A DNA stretch of 64,000 nt, from contig NC_088300.1 in assembly GCF_032854445.1 (NCBI RefSeq), positions 35,631,608 through 35,695,607 of the forward strand. Reading direction: 5' to 3'. A model generated the notes under the pieces. The model did no database searches. It saw only the letters and a list, made by a program, of their open reading frames with translations, and had not been told where the DNA came from. Origin of the DNA: Liolophura sinensis (taxonomy: Eukaryota > Mollusca > Polyplacophora > Chitonida > Chitonidae). Shown in pieces: positions 11,287-22,649 of the stretch; position 1 is the stretch's first letter; every line of letters begins with the position of its first letter. A program made the translations under genes and the position numbers.

Positions 11287-14200
11287 ACGGATGTAAGCCC
11301 ACTATATACAATGCCTCAGAAAGATAAGAATAAACAGGTTGGTATTGTAACAATGGAAATGTGTACTATGTTTTCTGTAGTGTATTCTGAAGACACTGCT
11401 GACTGTGAATAAAACATAGGGATAGTGGGGCACAGAGACTACATGGACAGAAAAAAGTAGCACACACAGTAAGCATGCCATGGCTTCCCTCTATCCAACA
11501 GTTGAATAGAATCTCAGTAGAGCGTGACAAGCATGCAAACAGGTGGGTTTCATCTTTCATTTTAATACACACATGTAGTCCTAGAATGTATTTCGAGGAC
11601 AATGAGAAAAACCCACGGGTCAAAAGTGTGCGCAATCACTATCTGCTTTGGCATAAAGCTGCATGCAAAACTTAAACTGTATAAATTTGTGAGTTTATCT
11701 GAACAGAAAACAACTTAACATGACCAATCTTATTGCTTTTTATAACAGACATCAGAAAAACTTTCTGAATTTGACAATCATTACTGTAATCTATCACAAA
11801 GCCTTGAGATTAATCATAATCATTCCCAAAAATCTTCTGAGTTTAATCCTACACATAATCCTTAACACAACCTACTGAGGTTCATCACAGTAACTGACGA
11901 TTCCCCAAAATCTTCTGAGTTTAATCCTACACATAATCCTTACCACAACCTACTGAGGTTCATCACAGTAACTGACGATTCCCAAAATCTTCTGAGTTTA
12001 ATCCTACACAAAATCCTTACCACAACCTACTGAGGTTCATCACAGTAACTGACGATTCCCAAAATCTTCTGAGTTTAATCCTACACATAATCCTTACCAC
12101 AACCTACTGAGGTCCATCACAGTAACTGATGATTCCTAAAATCTTCTGAGTTTAATCCTACACATAATCCTTACCACAACCTACTGAGGTCCATCACAGT
12201 AACTGATGATTCCCCAAAATCTTCTGAGTTTAATCCTACACAAAATCCTTAACACAACCTACTGAGGTCCATCACAGTAACTGATGATTCCCAAAATCTT
12301 CTGAGTTTAATCCTACACAAAATCCTTAACACAACCTACTGAGGTCCATCACAGTAACTGATGATTCCCCAAAATCTTCTGAGTTTAATCCTACACATAA
12401 TCCTTAGCACAAGCTACTGAGGTTCATCACAGTAACTGATGATTCCCCAAAATCTTCTGAGTTTAATCCTACACAAAATCCTTAACACAACCTATCGAGG
12501 TCAATCACAGTAACTGATGATTCCCGAAAATCTTCTGAGTTTAATCCTACACAAAATCATTACCACAACCTACTGAGGTCCATCACAGTAACTGACGATT
12601 CCCAAAATCTTCTGAGTTTAATCCTACACATAATCCTTAACACAACCTACTGAGGTTCATCACAGTAACTGACGATTCCCAAAATCTTCTGAGTTTAATC
12701 CTACACAAAATCCTTAACACAACCTATCGAGGTCTATCACAGTAACTGACGATTCCCAAAATCTTCTGAGTTTAATCCTACACAAAATCCTTACCACAAC
12801 CTACTGAGGTCCATCACAGTAACTGATGATTCCCCAAAATCTTCTGAGTTTAATCCTACACATAATCCTTAGCACAAGCTACTGAGGTTCATCACAGTAA
12901 CGGATGATTCTCAAAATCTTCTGAGTTTAATCCTACACATAATCCTTAACACAACCTACTGAGGTTCATCACAGTAACTGACGATTCCCCAAAATCTTCT
13001 GAGTTTAATCCTACACAAAATCCTTACCCCAAGCTACTGAGGTCCATCACAGTAACTGATGATTCCCCAAAATCTTCTGAGTTTAATCCTACACATAATC
13101 CTTAACACAACCTATCGAGGTCTATCACAGTAACTGACGATTCCCAAAATCTTCTGAGTTTAATCCTACACAAAATCCTTACCACAACCTACTGAGGTCC
13201 ATCACAGTAACTGATGATTCCCCAAAATCTTCTGAGTTTAATCCTACACATAATCCTTAACACAACCTATTGAGGTCCATCACAGTAACTGATGATTCCC
13301 AAAATCTTCTGAGTTTAATCCTACACAAAATCCTTACCACAACCTATTGAGGTCCATCACAGTAACTGATGATTCACAAAAATCTTCTGAGTTAATTCCT
13401 ACACAAAATCCTTACCACAACCTATTGAGGTCCATCACAGTAACTGATGATTCCCGAAAATGTTCTGAGTTTAATCCTACACAAAATCATTACCACAACC
13501 TACTGAGGTCCATCACAGTAACTGATGATTCCCCAAAATCTTCTGAGTTTAATCCTACACATAATCCTTAGCACAAGCTACTGAGGTCCATCACAGTAAC
13601 TGATGATTCTCAAAAATCTTCTGTGTATAATTCCGCATGTAATCACAAAATTGACTTTCAACATGAAGTCTAACTTAGTATAAATGTGATGCTCCAAGTA
13701 CCCTTCTACACCTGTGGGTAAGACATTTGTCTTATAAATGGAAAAAGTGCTCAAAGTTAAGTGAATTAAGAGTATATACTGTCAAGACCACATGCATATT
13801 TTGACAGATGTTTCATTTCACAAGCAATTATCAAGGTAAGCAGTGATGAAGGCAAGCAATGATCAAGGTAAGCAGTGATGAAGGCAAGCAGTGATGAAGG
13901 CAAGCAATGATCAAGGTAAGCAGTGGTGAAGGCAAGCAATGATCAAGGTAAGCAGTGATGGCAAGCAACGATCAAGGTAAGCAGTGATCAAGACTTCTGA
14001 CTTGAAGTAACAAACACTGTTAACAACTTCTAAATGTACAGACGATTCCATACATTTCACTTCTGCCTCTAGGTTTGCAGAAAATTCCTAGTGTGATTTC
14101 AGGGAAATGTAAAACACACCTTACATTTCACCTCATTGTGCTTTATATGCATGTAAAACTTTTACTAAATGCAGTACTTTTTGTTGAAAATTGGCTCTAA

Positions 14201-16618
14201 TACTCAATGTATTAAGTCATGAATTTTGCAATTTACGGCATTTAATATGGCTACAGTCAATGGATGGGAGAACATCTCTGTCTGACATGTCACTGTGCTT
14301 CACATGTATCTATAACCTCAGCTCAATGCATGCAGTGATATTGCATCTAATATTTTACCTTTCCATTGATTCTAACACACACTACTTATACTAAGTCATG
14401 AATTTTGTAATTTACGGTCATTAATATGCACACAGTGAATCAAGGAAAAACTCCCAACGTGTGATTGTGCTCTACAGATGTGCAAAACCTGAGCTCAATA
14501 AATGGCATGCTTTTTAAAATACCACTCCTAACATTTTGTCAACAGTGCTTTCACTACTACTGAACCCCCATTTTTGGGGTATGATTTATTTATTTACTTA
14601 TTTATTTGATTGGTGTTTTACGCCGTACTCAAGAATATTTAACTTAAACAACGGCGGTCAGCATGATGGTGGGTGAAAACTGGGCAGAGCCCAGGGGAAG
14701 CCCATGGCCATCTGCAGGTTGCTGGCAGATCTTCCCACGTACGACCGGAGAGGAAGCCAGCATGAGCTGGACTTGAACTGACAGTGACCAGCTTGGCGAG
14801 AGACTCTTGGGTCATTACACTGCGCTAGCGCGCTAACCAACCAAGCCATGGAGGCCTCCTCGGGGTATGACATATGCTATATGTATGCCTGTACTTTGTA
14901 CAGGTGAGCCAAAAACCAACTGTTGTTACATGATGTTGAATCATACATTAACTATGGACATGACTTTTTTTGTCAAAATACATTCCAGCCTATTGTACAT
15001 ATTTGGAAGCCACTTCCAAACCCAGCAAACTAAAACATTTACGATAAGACTCATTCTTGAGTTTGAATAAATAAATACATAAATAAGACATACGCTGAGG
15101 TTGTAACACGTGCGTAAACATAAATCTTATCATATTTATCATATCCAATGATAAGAATCAACTGTGTATTGATATGCGAGTGGTTTCCTCTAAAAGATTT
15201 CCTGAGAGTCACTCAAATATTACACAACTCCAGTTTCCAGCACTCCTGTTATCTGGGCTAAAGTTCACACTATCTCATATAAATCACTCTTATCCTGTCT
15301 AGAAGTCAAACAACTAAGCCACTTAACACACAAGATTACTGATAACTTGATAGTCTACCTAGTCTGCAGCAGACACATGTACAGGCATATAATGGTGTTA
15401 CACTGTTTTTCCTGAATGGTTTGTAGAAAAAGATTAACCACAGTTGGAACATTGCCAATAAACCTTTAATACAGAGTTTCTTTTGTTGCAGGAATGCTTG
15501 CAAGAAATTGGTTGAGCGTTATTCATGTAGTGAGCAGATTGAAACAAAACATACTGAAGCACTTAACCATTACTTTTTTCTTTATATCCCTTAGCCAATG
15601 ATGGCCTTGAAACTGACATGCGCATGCACCATAAAAAGGAATGTTACAACTGCATGTTGGATACAGCCTACATACATATTTGCACGAGGGTTAATAACAC
15701 CCTGAACGATGATCATCTTCCCTGCACATGTCCCTCCTTCAATTGCTAAGCTCACAGGCACAGTCTGAAATAACAACAATCATTAATTAACCACATCATA
15801 TCAAGGCTATGAAGTGTTTGTTTGGAATGGTGTCAACTTCAGCTTTTATTCTGGTGTCTCCTTGAAGGCGAACATTCCCAGTGGTCCCACATTTATGAAA
15901 CACTGCCATATATTCCATATATCCAGTCTATATTCTGTATGTTTTATTATACCGATATGTAAAAACAATAATACAACTGATGTTCATATCCACAATTAAA
16001 GCTTACTTCCCTCACCTACAAACAATGAGGTCAATCTGTACAAGACTTGACTTCAGATTTTTTTTTTTTAAGACTCACTGCATCCAGGAATATTTTCCAC
16101 CGTCAGCAAAGTCCAGGCATTATTATCGGTCAGCAAAGTTCATACTGCCCTGTCAGATGACTTCGTTGTCACAATATTTTCAATATTTAACAACCATTAT
16201 GTTGTTTAAATCTTAGGAAAGAGTATATGAACCAAATAAGCTATGGTTCTTGAATTTAATAATCTTTCACAGATTGTTTCATCTTATTTAAACTTCCTCA
16301 TAAATCCAGTGCAAGGGTCCAACGATATACCCCAGTGTAGAGCACGCTGGTGATGATTTACGATCATATAGCCCTTCTTTTATCCATTTTTAGTACTGAT
16401 TTAGCTATTTATCATGGCTGTTGAACTATGCTGGGGGATATCGCTGGACCGCACTGCAATGTAACATAATACCAGCTTAAGCCACCGGTAACTGAAATGT
16501 CTAGATAAGACCTCAGTAGTCTGACAAGATATCTACTTCATATTGCTAGTGAAATGAAAATGTGACTTCGAATTCTTACGGGGTTCATCACGATTCCAAC
16601 GCCGCTGGGGTACGCCAT
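7994..16618 (-). CDS. Galectin, one complete CRD, 3' end unresolved
   Basis: This encodes a beta-galactoside-binding lectin. Galectins are made in the cytosol without a signal peptide, and none is seen here. Exons on the minus strand are 16618-16580, 15764-15676, 10156-9949 and 8113-7994, with all junctions in phase (152 codons). The carbohydrate-recognition domain fills residues ~14-150. It keeps the sugar-binding residues His63, Asn65 and Arg67 (HFNVRF), Asn76 (VVRNS) and Trp83, Glu86 and Arg88 (WGPEER). The start is the ATG of MAYPSGVGIV. Exon 4 ends at CAG|GTAAAC. The gene either splices to an exon beyond the left edge (possibly a second CRD) or reads through to a TGA at 7940, giving about 168 aa. 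Intron 2 is 5.5 kb of repeats. The family assignment is firm, but the subtype is not determined. Confidence 0.88.
8114..9948. other. Galectin intron 3
   Basis: This 1.8-kb intron is A+T-rich. I see no repeat array, SINE or second gene in it. Short open frames near 9685-9897 have no support. Confidence 0.6.
10280..10850. repeat. ~32-bp tandem repeat, about 17 copies, in galectin intron 2
   Basis: Diverged head-to-tail units carry 'gatgaaactcaagagg' followed by 'catggtgaatgattgt'. Copies differ by substitutions and one- to three-base indels, so the array is older or less homogenised than the neighbouring 77-bp array. The apparent histidine/serine-rich open frame on the opposite strand is a by-product of the repeat. 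Confidence 0.85.
11251..11283. repeat. (TA)n microsatellite
   Basis: This is an uninterrupted run of about 16 TA dinucleotides within galectin intron 2. It is likely to be length-polymorphic. Confidence 0.95.
11770..13645. repeat. 77/78-bp minisatellite, about 24 copies, in galectin intron 2
   Basis: Units share 'cacagtaactgatgattcc', 'aaaatcttctgagtttaatc' and 'cacaacctactgagg'. The period is 77 or 78 bp depending on a C-run length (cccaaaa or ccccaaaa). Several variants recur in blocks (ctatcgaggtc, agcacaagcta), which indicates higher-order duplication of multi-unit segments. The outermost copies are diverged. Confidence 0.93.
13828..13990. repeat. Short tandem repeat with plus-strand splice-donor-like motif
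   Basis: Units of about 17-18 bp alternate between 'gatcaaggtaagcagt' and 'gatgaaggcaagca'. Five or more copies carry AAG|GTAAGC on the plus strand. The host galectin is transcribed from the minus strand, so these are not sense donors for it. Confidence 0.85.
14093..14540 (+). repeat. ~190-bp repeat, two to three adjacent monomers
   Basis: The blocks 'aagtcatgaattttg' plus 'aatttacgg' occur twice, about 190 bp apart, with 'tgtgctttatatgcatg'-like blocks preceding each. A third, more decayed block ends near 14520. A related copy lies in inverse orientation at 4180-4440. No coding content was seen. Confidence 0.55.
14583..14866 (-). mobile_element. SINE family B, near full length
   Basis: On the minus strand the tRNA-like head ('CATGGCTTGGTTGGTTAGCG' near 14850) is followed by the family body and the tail with 'GAGTACGGCGTAAAACACC' and (AAAT)n. 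This is one of the most complete copies in the window and gives the element length as about 280 bp. It is inserted in galectin intron 2. Confidence 0.88.
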
Positions 16619-18600
16619 CTTGACTATGGAATAGAATCGAAACTGAAAACAGCAGTGACTTATCTCCGCATGGACCACGTAGTCAGTGTCACGAGACGTC
16701 AAGACGACCTTGTTTACAGGCTGCAACTAGCGCCACCTAGTGGCCGTCCATCGCGGCTTATTTTTAAGGTGAAAACGAAAAACCGATTAGGACCGATCAA
16801 CACCTAGTCCTCTTTGACGGCACCTTTGCTCACATTTGACTTTGAAAATCCGATATGAGTTCAGATCGAAGCTGCCATCAAGTAGGACCAGGTTTATTGA
16901 GAATGGTTTATGATATTACAATGAGAACATTCAAAATAAAACAAAAATAGACGGACGTATTTGAAACCAGTTAAAGGAACCAAACCTTAGTTAAAACTCG
17001 AAAACCACAATGTTAAAATATTTATAACGTAGAAATGTATATATTTATTATATGTGAAATGAAGAACTATATTTGTTCCTCAAATACATGTATATAGTCA
17101 GTGAAATGAAAATGTCATTCAATGTTTCCGCCGAATTGTACAGATAGAAAAGGAAATCTAAACAGCTCTAATGCACATATATGTGAATAACACAAACAAA
17201 ATATTCAGCATGTATACATTGCTGTAGCCTAGCCAAATAGCTCTCCAAAAACGCTTCTGTTATGTCTGTAGAGTTTGATGTTAATGTTATTATTGATATA
17301 ATAATCTAGTATGATTGTTAATGATATTAACAAATATGTACCGTTCACAGCATAAAATATAGGGCCTACACATATATATAGGCCTGTGTACACTATGTAG
17401 TTTCTTTGTTTTGCTTTTTTTTAGGTTTTTATTCTCTGTTGTTTCTCACCATTGTGTGGTGATTTATTTGTTAGTGTGCCCGTCAACATTTCTTGCAAAG
17501 TTGTAATTTTAAACCATGTATAGATATACTAACGATAAGGATGGGCTTTAAGGTTCACCTAGTCCAAGAACACTGACTAACTAGTTGATTGAGAAATACT
17601 TTGATACACCGTAAGATTGAGCAGCTATGCCTATCCAGCCCCCCCCCCCCCCCCCAGTCTTTTTATGATTTAAGCAAATTTATAATCAACGATGACCTAT
17701 ATATACCGTAATAAAAATATTTATTTGATGAACACGTATCTTCATATGAAAACAAAGTTGCCCGTGATGTCCAAACACGTGTCACAGTACAGTTCACCAA
17801 GGTGCAATGCTGCTGCACGTGAGTGAACGTTTTAAATGTGTCATTTTGCGCACATGGTAAGATTTTAGAATGAGAACAAATCAATTTAGTCTACCAAAAA
17901 TATATATAAATATATTTAACTATGTAACCACCGGTACGTCAGTCCATTCCCGCCTAACTAGCGGATATTTATAGCCCTATTAGTGCCGTATTAAGCCGCG
18001 GGATTACAATCATGCACGTGCACTTACTGTTTTAAATTATCAACTAAATTAGAGGATAACACATTTCTGGTTCTGTTTCTGTTATTTACGTAGGAAAAAA
18101 TTGACTCTTGAGCCGTTTTGAATCCACATCATAGGTGGCAAAATCGTCCGAGCGCTATTATATTATGTGTAAATAGCGTTCGGACGATTCTGCCACTTAT
18201 GATCCGTATGTAATATTTTGTTCAATAGTTGTGTCCAAATGACCCCCTATCATATATCTAATTATATATTTGTAATTTCGCTGCTTCGGCATAACATGTA
18301 GTTTAATAGCAGATTTTGGAGTATAGCAAAGCTAGTGGCCAGCCTACATCCACCTAGAATGGAGCTCCACAGCGTTTCCGCAGAGAGGTCCCAGTAGCGA
18401 GGTGCACTAATGGGTACTGTTGCCTCGTGGACGTGCTCCTCGTGGATTTAGGCTGTCCTAGTACTTTTTTGGATGCATGGCTGCATACGGGACGGACATA
18501 AAGCACCGAAGTACAGTACGGAATATAGTTCCTGCATTCCGTTTCATACCATGTCAATTAAGGTCTACAACTTTCAAAGGAAATATTTGTCGAACTTCTG
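16619..18600. other. Region between the divergent galectin and the 18.8-kb gene
   Basis: About 2 kb separate the galectin start from the next gene. It contains a poly-C run at 17640-17656, AT-rich stretches and the hairpin at 18128-18203. No TATA box or initiator can be assigned with confidence. Both promoters should lie here. Confidence 0.6.
18128..18203. mobile_element. Short near-perfect inverted repeat
   Basis: The left arm 'atcataggtggcaaaatcg' pairs with the right arm ending 'gattctgccacttatgat'. The arms are about 32 nt with about four mismatches, and the loop is about 11 nt. The structure is a small MITE-like hairpin. Origin by insertion is inferred, not shown. Confidence 0.65.
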
Positions 18601-18645
18601 TTAGTTAATTTTACGAATGTCGCAGCATGCCTGGTTAGCAATAAC

Positions 18646-18858
18646 ATGGACTTTGTACCTTTTTTCCAGGCGGAAGAATACCTTGACCCTGTTTGTGTCA
18701 ACTGTCACTTTCAGTTCAAACTTGTCAGCGGGAATATTAAACTGACAAGCCTGACGAGACTGTGTACATGCGTCCAAGTAACTAAGGCATGGAAAACACC
18801 GAAAAACGGGGTGTCGCGCGTAAACATCGGGGACATGCTTTGCACGAAAGTCCAGTAA
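18646..18858 (+). other. Upstream ORF overlapping the start of the 18.8-kb gene
   Basis: A 70-codon frame begins MDFVPFFQAEEYL and ends after the main ATG in a different frame. If the transcript starts upstream of 18646, this uORF would restrain translation of the main frame. It could instead be chance. It has no recognisable domain. Confidence 0.3.
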
Positions 18859-21800
18859 GTCTCCCAAAAACAAGTAATGGTATGAGCAACTGCAGAGATA
18901 TGTTTTCTCCGAAGAGTAAAGCTAAATCGAAGAATACACTTGGTATGCGGGACACAAGGTCACCCAACTTCAAGTTATCATCGGTGAAAGATGTCGGCGG
19001 TAATAAAGCTGAGGCAAAAAATCTCCATTTACAGGGACAGAAACGAAAAATACAAGAACCCCAAGAAAGAAAAGAAGATCAAGAAAATCAACAGGTTTGT
19101 GAGAATAATCAGTCGTTGAATATTAAGGGATCCGCGGAGAAAAGACAGAAAGTTATGGGGACAGGAACATGTTCTCCAAGTCCAAGTCAAACCAAAAAAC
19201 TGAGTGGTTTCGGGACTCCCACAAGAAATGAGAAAGGTAATCAGTCACGAGGAAATAAGGGTGGAAAGTCAAATATTCGGGAGCGAGGCGTTGGAACCAG
19301 GTCGCCCGCCTGGATGCAGCATTCCCCACGCCCGGCTTGCTGTATGTCGCCCATCAGAAAACCCGGTACCCCATGGCGAGAGTGTCAGCTAAGAAAACTG
19401 AAAGAGGAGCAACTGGCTGAAAAAGCAAAAAGAAAAAACGCCAGAAGTGCTAGTACTTCAGTCAAGCCAGACACATCTCATTGTGTTGACTCCCTAAGGA
19501 TGAATAATGAAGTTAAAGATGAGGTGATGGCACAGGATAGCCAACAAACATCTTTGGAAAAGACCATGGAAACAATGAAACCAAGTGCTACTGCTCCAAC
19601 ACCTTGTCAAGACTCAGCAATACTAGCAGATGGGAAAATTAACATTGAAATGATGACAAAAGAAGACGACCAAAATTGTGAAGTAAATGTGCCACATGTT
19701 ACTAACAAGTCACCAAATGAAACCAACAGTGAAATGATGATACTGAATGTTAATAAGCAGAAACAAGCAGCATCAGAAGGGAACAGCGAGAAAACTGCAC
19801 CAAATCAAGAGTCAGCCAATTTAGATCTGCCTTTTGTGAACATAAATCAGAGTGACAACAAAGCAATAAATCGTACAGACCCTGATTGCAAAGGTTTTAC
19901 ATCAATGGATGATGGATCAGCTGTGGATGGGTAATTTATGAAATTGTAACTGGTGTCATTTTTCCAGCTATTTGTCAAGAAAAGTAGCATTACATGAGTA
20001 AGAATCCTTTAATATCAACAGCCATATTCCCAAAGCAGGTTTACGTAAGCTTAAATGGCTATAAACATGTAACTTAAAACTTAATGATTATGTAATTAAA
20101 TAGAAAATTAGCAGTGTTGATGCAGTGAATAAACATTTTTTTTTTGGATGGTTCAAATTAAAAAGTTTTGTCAAGAAAGTGAAATCTCCTAGTCCAAAGT
20201 TAAAGTGTTCATGGATTTTAGGTGTGTCAAATTAATAATTTGCTGTGTCCAGAACATAATTCTCATAGATGTCTAAATAAATCTTTTTCTGTAACGGTAT
20301 CAAAGTCAGATCATCCAGTCCAGTCAAGAATTGGAGAAATACATTTAACAGTCTCTCCACAGGATCATTTTCACTTGGCTATAGTGGACATAATATTCAG
20401 TATCAATGAATATCGCATGCTTTTCCTTACAGAAAAGTCCAGTCACTGACACTAACAAGGAGCCCGCTTGCAGTGATAAAAGACCGAAAGGAAGATATCG
20501 AAAGTCCTAAATCAGCAGAGGTAAGATCATTTCCAATATTATCGCATTGGGACACGATGTTGCTAAGGTGTGTTGCTATAGATGTGTGCAGATTGTGATT
20601 TCATAAAAAAAGAAAAAGTCTAATTTTAGCATTTTCATTCATGTTCCCTCAGTGTAACATCCAAAGCCATTACAACAAAGTACTGCAAAAATCATAGTTC
20701 GATATTTCTGAACGATTACTACTTCATTTAAGCCATCTCATGTTGGCAGCTCACAGAATGGGAGACACGAGGAAGAGCTACACAAAAGGCTCCAAATCAC
20801 ATTAGAACACAATTTTTTTTCTGCAATGTTGCAGTGCTTGTATACTGCATAAGTGTTTTATGAGCACACATACACCTATAATTGACATAACAGAACAGCT
20901 AAGAGCTTTGTCACTAGTTTCCCATTGCTCAATCAATTTTTCAACATTTATTATGTTCCCTTATGATCTTTCAGTCTGTCTTTATGGTCGTCAGGTCACC
21001 TCCACAGACTGGTCATGAAGCAGTTGACCAGTCTCCACTTCGACTCCACTGCAGCGTTAGGGAGTTTCTCATGTGAGCGCAGCTAGGTTTCCTCTAATAT
21101 CATCTGACCTAATCATAAAGGTGTGAGCATAACATGCTGAGTGGGAAGGTCAGTTGGGGTGGTTTCCTCTAATCTTATTTGGCCTAACTTTCTATAAACC
21201 TGATGCAACATCATGGTCTGCTAGTAACCTTTGGATGGTTGTGGGTTCCCCCACAGGTGCTGCTCCGTTTCCTCGCACTGTAATGGCAAGAACGATGTAT
21301 GACACCAGTCAAATTAATGAAAAAAATAAATAAACATCAAGATTTGATATCCTTTATTGTTTAATAGGGCTTGCATGTCAACACACTTTTATTTGTGTTG
21401 TATATATATAGGTATACATGTACAGTAATTCTTCAACCTCTTCTTGAATACCTCTGAGGGTATTACAGTGTAGACTGATAAAATTACACATTTTGTGATG
21501 TCCTGAAATTTGGCAGTCCAACCAATGTAGTTTTGTCTCCAAAATCAAACTAAACATTGGCGTAAATTGCACTTAAAATTGCTCTTTTATATGCGAAAAT
21601 GTTGAGAAATTAGGGTATATATATTTACAGAATACATGATTTTGATGACGCCATAGCTTGAATTCATAGTTCGTTCGTTTTCTGAAATTTTTCAGACAGC
21701 CATGTCTAGGTTTAAGACTAAGATGTCCCGGAGTTACCAGAAGACCATGGAATATTTCAAGGAAGTCAAGGTGAACACTGCAGAACCAGCAGAATAAACT

Positions 21801-21990
21801 ATTGCTTGGGACAAAAATTGCATGTGCACACTTCAAAAATAATGTCACATTACGATAACAGCTCAGCACCCCCTGGCAAATTGACCAGATGTAACTTAAT
21901 CATTTGATTTGACCTTAAATGGGACAAGTTGATCTGACTTTTTAAAGTTTTGTTTGACAGTTCTTTCGTGCCGTTAACAAAGAGTTATAA
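18789..21990 (+). CDS. Unrecognised multi-exon gene, Ser/Thr/Lys-rich protein
   Basis: I do not recognise the product. Exon 1 (18789-19930) is a 381-codon open frame ending GG|GTAATT. Exon 2 (20433-20520) and exon 3 (21696-21770) follow in phase with good acceptors. The protein is hydrophilic, basic and low-complexity. It has many SP/TP sites (e.g. RSPAW, PRPACCMSPIRKPGTPW, residues ~175-200), then a charged helix (LRKLKEEQLAEKAKRK) and a C-terminal helical stretch (MSRSYQKTMEYFKEVK). This suggests a disordered nuclear or cell-cycle protein, which is inference only. The end is ambiguous. An exon at 21961 gives FFRAVNKEL and a stop at 21990, with AATAAA at 22227. A second good acceptor at 22493 opens a 50-codon frame to a stop at 22645, but in a phase exon 3 does not supply directly. 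An in-frame TAA lies just upstream of the chosen ATG. Confidence 0.6.
21420..21605 (-). repeat. Dispersed repeat family R, inverse copy
   Basis: In reverse complement this matches 23818-24025 and 62668-62856. Shared blocks are 'gcaactttcagtgcaat', 'tttaatttgattttgga' and 'gaagaattacagta'. It is about 190 bp with no open frame. It lies in the intron before exon 3 of the 18.8-kb gene. Confidence 0.65.
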
Positions 21991-22226
21991 AGGGAGGCCA
22001 GGAAATATTGACATGTAGAACTGTGAAAATATTGTTGATGATTTATGACAAAACAGAAGTTTGTATTGTGGTCTCCAAACAGTTTCAATCCTCAGTAAGT
22101 TTAGAATTGAACACTTTCATAAACTAAAAAGATTGTTCTGTTTTTATTTTATTCTTCGTTGACATTTTTAGGAGTATTGTTTTAATATTATTAGAGAACA
22201 TCAGAATTGTTGTCTGAATTCCACTT

Positions 22227-22232
22227 AATAAA
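22227..22232 (+). terminator. Candidate poly(A) signal for the 18.8-kb gene
   Basis: This AATAAA lies about 240 bp after the stop at 21990. A second AATAAA at 22856-22861 would serve the longer version ending at 22645. Neither can be chosen without transcript data. Confidence 0.4.
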
Positions 22233-22649
22233 GATTTGCTAAAAATAAGCATATTTTTCTTGGACCCTGCCACCCTCATTCAACATTAACTTTAATGTTT
22301 TGAGCAATTCTCTACCATCCTTTATTGAATGTGATCTGACCCTGCAGGAAAAAATTATGGTGGGTCGGTTGGTAGGGAATTTTTTTTATGGTTAATGTAC
22401 AATGTAGGGATTTTAAAGAAATTATCATAAAGAAAGAAACACCTGTCAAATTTTAATTAACTCCATCATCAATGTTTTTCAGAACATTTGGGACGGCAAA
22501 TGAACTGGAGGATATTCTGTTCAAACAGGACGACAGAGAACCTCATGATCACCTGCAGCTTTGGTCAGAAAGAGGAAGAAATATCAACATGTACCAGGAT
22601 TCAGCCATTATCCCACTACGTCATGGGAGTTTAATCCAAATATAGTTCA

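Noticed and set aside
22493-22645. AUNIP-like C-terminus for the 18.8-kb gene
   Set aside because: The short YQDS...RH resemblance is too small, and the N-terminus does not fit that family as I recall it. I left the gene unnamed.
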